Part shown: positions 11,788 through 14,107 of the stretch, piece by piece | How positions within the stretch are numbered: the stretch's first letter is position 1 | Layout: each line of letters opens with the position of its first letter | Source of the DNA: Thermodesulfobacterium sp. | Lineage (GTDB): Bacteria > Desulfobacterota > Thermodesulfobacteria > Thermodesulfobacteriales > Thermodesulfobacteriaceae | DNA: 14,107 bases | NCBI GenBank assembly: GCA_021163085.1 | Contig: JAGGXL010000110.1 | Location: 1 to 14,107 of the forward strand | Direction: 5' to 3' | The notes under the pieces: model-generated | Seen by the model: only the letters and a program-made list of their open reading frames with translations | Database searches by the model: none | Told to the model about the DNA's origin: nothing | Translations under genes and position numbers: made by a program

Positions 11788-13872
11788 ATGAAACCTGAAG
11801 AGCTAAAAGTTTTAAAAACTACAAGAAATATAGGATTTGTTGCACATATTGATGCCGGTAAAACTACAACCACAGAGAGAGTACTTTATTATACCGGTAA
11901 AACTTATAAGATTGGTGAAGTGCATGAAGGTACAGCCACCATGGACTTTTTGCCTCAGGAACAGGAAAGAGGTATTACTATTACTTCTGCATGTACAACC
12001 ACTTTTTGGAGAGGTCATAGAATAAACATTATTGATACCCCTGGACATGTTGATTTTACTATAGAGGTTGAGAGAAGTTTAAGAGTTCTTGATGGAGCAG
12101 TAGTAATTTTTTGTGCTGTTGGAGGAGTAGAACCCCAATCTGAAACTGTATGGAGACAGGCAAATAAATATAAAGTTCCTCGAATAGCTTTTGTTAATAA
12201 AATGGACAGAGTTGGTGCAAATTTTGAGAAAGTAGTGGAACAGATTAAACAGAGATTAGGAGCTAATCCAGTTTCTCTTCAAATTCCAGTGGGAGAAGAA
12301 AGTGATTTTTCAGGTGTGGTTGATTTGTTAGAAATGAAAGCTATTATCTGGGATGAGGAGTCCTTAGGTGCTAAATATCATTATGAAGAAGTTCCTTCTA
12401 ATCTTAAAGAAAAGGCCGAAGAATATAGAACAAAACTACTTGAATCCTTAGCAGATATCAATGATGAAATTATGGAGAAATATTTAGAAGGAGAGGAATT
12501 ATCTTCTGAAGAAATAAGAAAAGCTATAAGGGAAGCAACAATAGGTTTTAAAATTGTTCCTGTGTTATGTGGTTCTGCATTTAAAAACAAAGGAATTCAA
12601 CCATTACTTGATGCTATTATAGATTATCTTCCTTCACCTCTTGATATACCACCAGTAAAGGGAATTAATCCACACACAGGAGAAATAGAAGAAAGACCTA
12701 CTGATCCAGATGCTCCTCTTTCTGCTCTAGCTTTTAAAATTATGACAGATCCTTATATAGGAATTTTAACCTTTTTGAGAATTTATTCTGGTAGATTAGA
12801 AAGTGGAATGTCTGTATATAATTCTACTAAAAGAAAAAAAGAAAGAATAGGAAGATTAGTAAGGCTTCATGCTAATCAGAGAGAAGAAATTTCGGGAGCC
12901 TTTGCAGGGGATATTGTTGCTGCTATAGGTTTGAGAGTAACTACCACAGGTGATACTTTGTGTGATGAAAGCCACCCAATTGAGCTTGAAAAACTTGAAG
13001 TTCCAGAACCTGTTATTTCAGTAGCAGTTGAACCTAAGACCAAAGCTGATCAGGAAAAACTTTCTGTAGCACTTCAAAAAATAGCTATAGAAGATCCTTC
13101 TTTTAGAGTGAGTGTTGATCATGAAACTGGGCAGACTCTCATTTGGGGGATGGGAGAATTACATTTAGATATTATTATAGATAGACTTATAAGAGAATTT
13201 AAAGTAGGTGTCAATGTTGGTAAACCTGAGGTGGCTTACAAAGAAACCATTACAGCTTCTGCTGAGACAGAAGGAAAATACATTAGACAAACTGGTGGAA
13301 GAGGACAATATGGACATGTAAAATTGATAGTGGAGCCTAATCCAGGTAAGGGTTTGGCTTTTGTTTCAGAAATTGTAGGAGGAGTTATTCCAAAAGAGTT
13401 TATACCAGCAGTGGAAAAGGGTGTAAGAGAAGCAGCTCAAGATGGGGTTCTGGCAGGATACCCTGTAGTAGATGTAAAGGTTAGGCTTATTGATGGAAGT
13501 TATCATGAGGTTGATTCTTCTGATCTCGCATTTGCTATTGCTGGTTCTATGGCATTTAAAGATGCCTGTAAAAAAGCTTCTCCGGTTTTACTTGAGCCTA
13601 TTATGAAAGTTGAGATAGTTGTTCCTGAAGAATACTTAGGGGATGTTTTAGGTGATATTTCTTCCCGTAGAGGGAAAGTGGAAAGTATGGACATGAGAGG
13701 AAATGCAAGAGTTGTTTTAGCTTATGTACCTCTTGCAGAGATGTTTGGATATGCAACAACTTTAAGATCTTTAACTCAGGGAAGAGGAACTTTTATTATG
13801 CAATTTTCTCACTATGAAAAAGTGCCTGCACATTTAGCAGAGCAAATTATAAAAAAATCTAAAGGAATGTAA
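11788..13872 (+). CDS. fusA: Translation elongation factor G
   Basis: The 694-residue GTPase is full length for bacterial EF-G, which drives translocation of tRNA and mRNA on the ribosome. The G domain shows AHIDAGKTT (19-27), RGITITSA (61-68, switch region), DTPGH (83-87) and NKMD (137-140). Later segments match domain II (AFKIMTDPYIGILTFLRIYSG), domain III (GMGELHLDIIIDRL) and domain IV (TGGRGQYGHVKL, GSYHEVDSSDLAFAIA). The domain IV loop and GYATTLRSLTQGRGTF near the C-terminus are those of standard EF-G1. It lies 87 nt after rpsG, a larger gap than elsewhere in the operon, with an AAGGGG ribosome site about 10 nt before the ATG. Codons end mostly in A or T, as in rpsL and rpsG. Confidence 0.99.
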   Translation: MKPEELKVLKTTRNIGFVAHIDAGKTTTTERVLYYTGKTYKIGEVHEGTATMDFLPQEQERGITITSACTTTFWRGHRINIIDTPGHVDFTIEVERSLRVLDGAVVIFCAVGGVEPQSETVWRQANKYKVPRIAFVNKMDRVGANFEKVVEQIKQRLGANPVSLQIPVGEESDFSGVVDLLEMKAIIWDEESLGAKYHYEEVPSNLKEKAEEYRTKLLESLADINDEIMEKYLEGEELSSEEIRKAIREATIGFKIVPVLCGSAFKNKGIQPLLDAIIDYLPSPLDIPPVKGINPHTGEIEERPTDPDAPLSALAFKIMTDPYIGILTFLRIYSGRLESGMSVYNSTKRKKERIGRLVRLHANQREEISGAFAGDIVAAIGLRVTTTGDTLCDESHPIELEKLEVPEPVISVAVEPKTKADQEKLSVALQKIAIEDPSFRVSVDHETGQTLIWGMGELHLDIIIDRLIREFKVGVNVGKPEVAYKETITASAETEGKYIRQTGGRGQYGHVKLIVEPNPGKGLAFVSEIVGGVIPKEFIPAVEKGVREAAQDGVLAGYPVVDVKVRLIDGSYHEVDSSDLAFAIAGSMAFKDACKKASPVLLEPIMKVEIVVPEEYLGDVLGDISSRRGKVESMDMRGNARVVLAYVPLAEMFGYATTLRSLTQGRGTFIMQFSHYEKVPAHLAEQIIKKSKGM

Positions 13873-13899
13873 GATTATTAAATATAGGAGGAGAGGGAG

Positions 13900-14107
13900 A
13901 TGAGCAAGGCTAAATTTGAGAGAAAGAAGCCGCATTTGAATGTGGGAACGATAGGGCATATTGATCATGGGAAGACGACATTAACGAGTGCGATGACGAG
14001 GATATTATCTACGAAGGGCTGGGCAGAGTGGATACCATTTGAGGAAATAGACAAGGCACCTGAGGAGAAGCAGAGGGGGATAACGATACAGCTTGCGCAT
14101 GTGGAGT
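13900..14107 (+). CDS. tuf: Translation elongation factor Tu, N-terminal part (3' end outside window)
   Basis: ATG at 13900 opens MSKAKFERKKPHLNVGTIGH and runs off the window after 69 codons. GHIDHGKT (19-26) and RGITI (59-63) identify the EF-Tu G domain; EF-Tu carries aminoacyl-tRNA to the ribosome. Position 27 nt after fusA is the normal str-operon order. Two stacked purine runs (GGAGGAGAGGGAG) form a strong ribosome site. Base composition changes sharply at this gene: about 47 % GC by my count and over half the codons end in G, including six of seven Thr codons as ACG, whereas rpsL, rpsG and fusA use mostly A- and T-ending codons. HLNVG, TSAMTR and GITIQLAHVE differ slightly from the commonest EF-Tu sequence (HVNVG, TAAIT, GITIxxAHVE). 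Confidence 0.98.
   Translation, partial: MSKAKFERKKPHLNVGTIGHIDHGKTTLTSAMTRILSTKGWAEWIPFEEIDKAPEEKQRGITIQLAHVE

Noticed and set aside
1..14107. CRISPR array, tRNA gene, insertion sequence or prophage att site
   Set aside because: No regularly spaced direct repeats, cloverleaf sequence, transposase frame or terminal inverted repeats were seen on reading both strands.

Overview
The window is AT-rich DNA from a bacterium, with genes packed on both strands. The complete gene set is housekeeping: ribosomal proteins S12 and S7, EF-G, EF-Tu, serine hydroxymethyltransferase, DnaJ and an aminopropyltransferase. A DsbC-like lipoprotein implies a periplasm and therefore a Gram-negative cell. A P3A-type proton pump, a polyamine gene and the AT-rich, A/G-leaning codon use would suit an anaerobic thermophile such as a member of the Thermodesulfobacteria. 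That placement is inference only; no marker here was compared with a database.

Layout, left to right. (1) Bases 1-388, plus strand: the C-terminal part of a MntA-type nucleotidyltransferase antitoxin, overlapping the first codons of a HepT toxin gene that is cut off after about 26 recognisable residues. (2) Bases 347-3900, minus strand: a five-gene operon read from a near-consensus promoter at 3872-3900, in the order aminopropyltransferase, flavodoxin-fold flavoprotein with a cysteine cluster, nitroreductase, DsbC/G-like lipoprotein, AMMECR1 protein. (3) Bases 3913-4904, minus strand: a zinc-finger-less DnaJ/CbpA whose leader carries a perfect anti-Shine-Dalgarno match that may work as an RNA thermometer. 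(4) Bases 4998-7736, plus strand: a 43-residue membrane peptide and, 3 nt later, an 867-residue P3A proton-pumping ATPase. (5) Bases 7738-10512, minus strand: a family-2 glycosyltransferase, glyA and dCMP deaminase; the last two are 4 nt apart and both feed thymidylate synthesis. (6) From 10687, plus strand: the str operon rpsL-rpsG-fusA-tuf behind two tandem sigma70-type promoters. tuf is cut by the window end and its codon use is strikingly different from that of the genes before it.

The genes do not form a single pathway. The clearest functional groups are the redox/flavin/thiol group following the polyamine gene, the glyA-dCMP deaminase pair, and the translation operon. I do not see a complete new multi-gene system. 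The best leads are the dnaJ leader structure, the small peptide coupled to the proton pump, the broken HepT beside an apparently retained MntA, and the compositional break at tuf.
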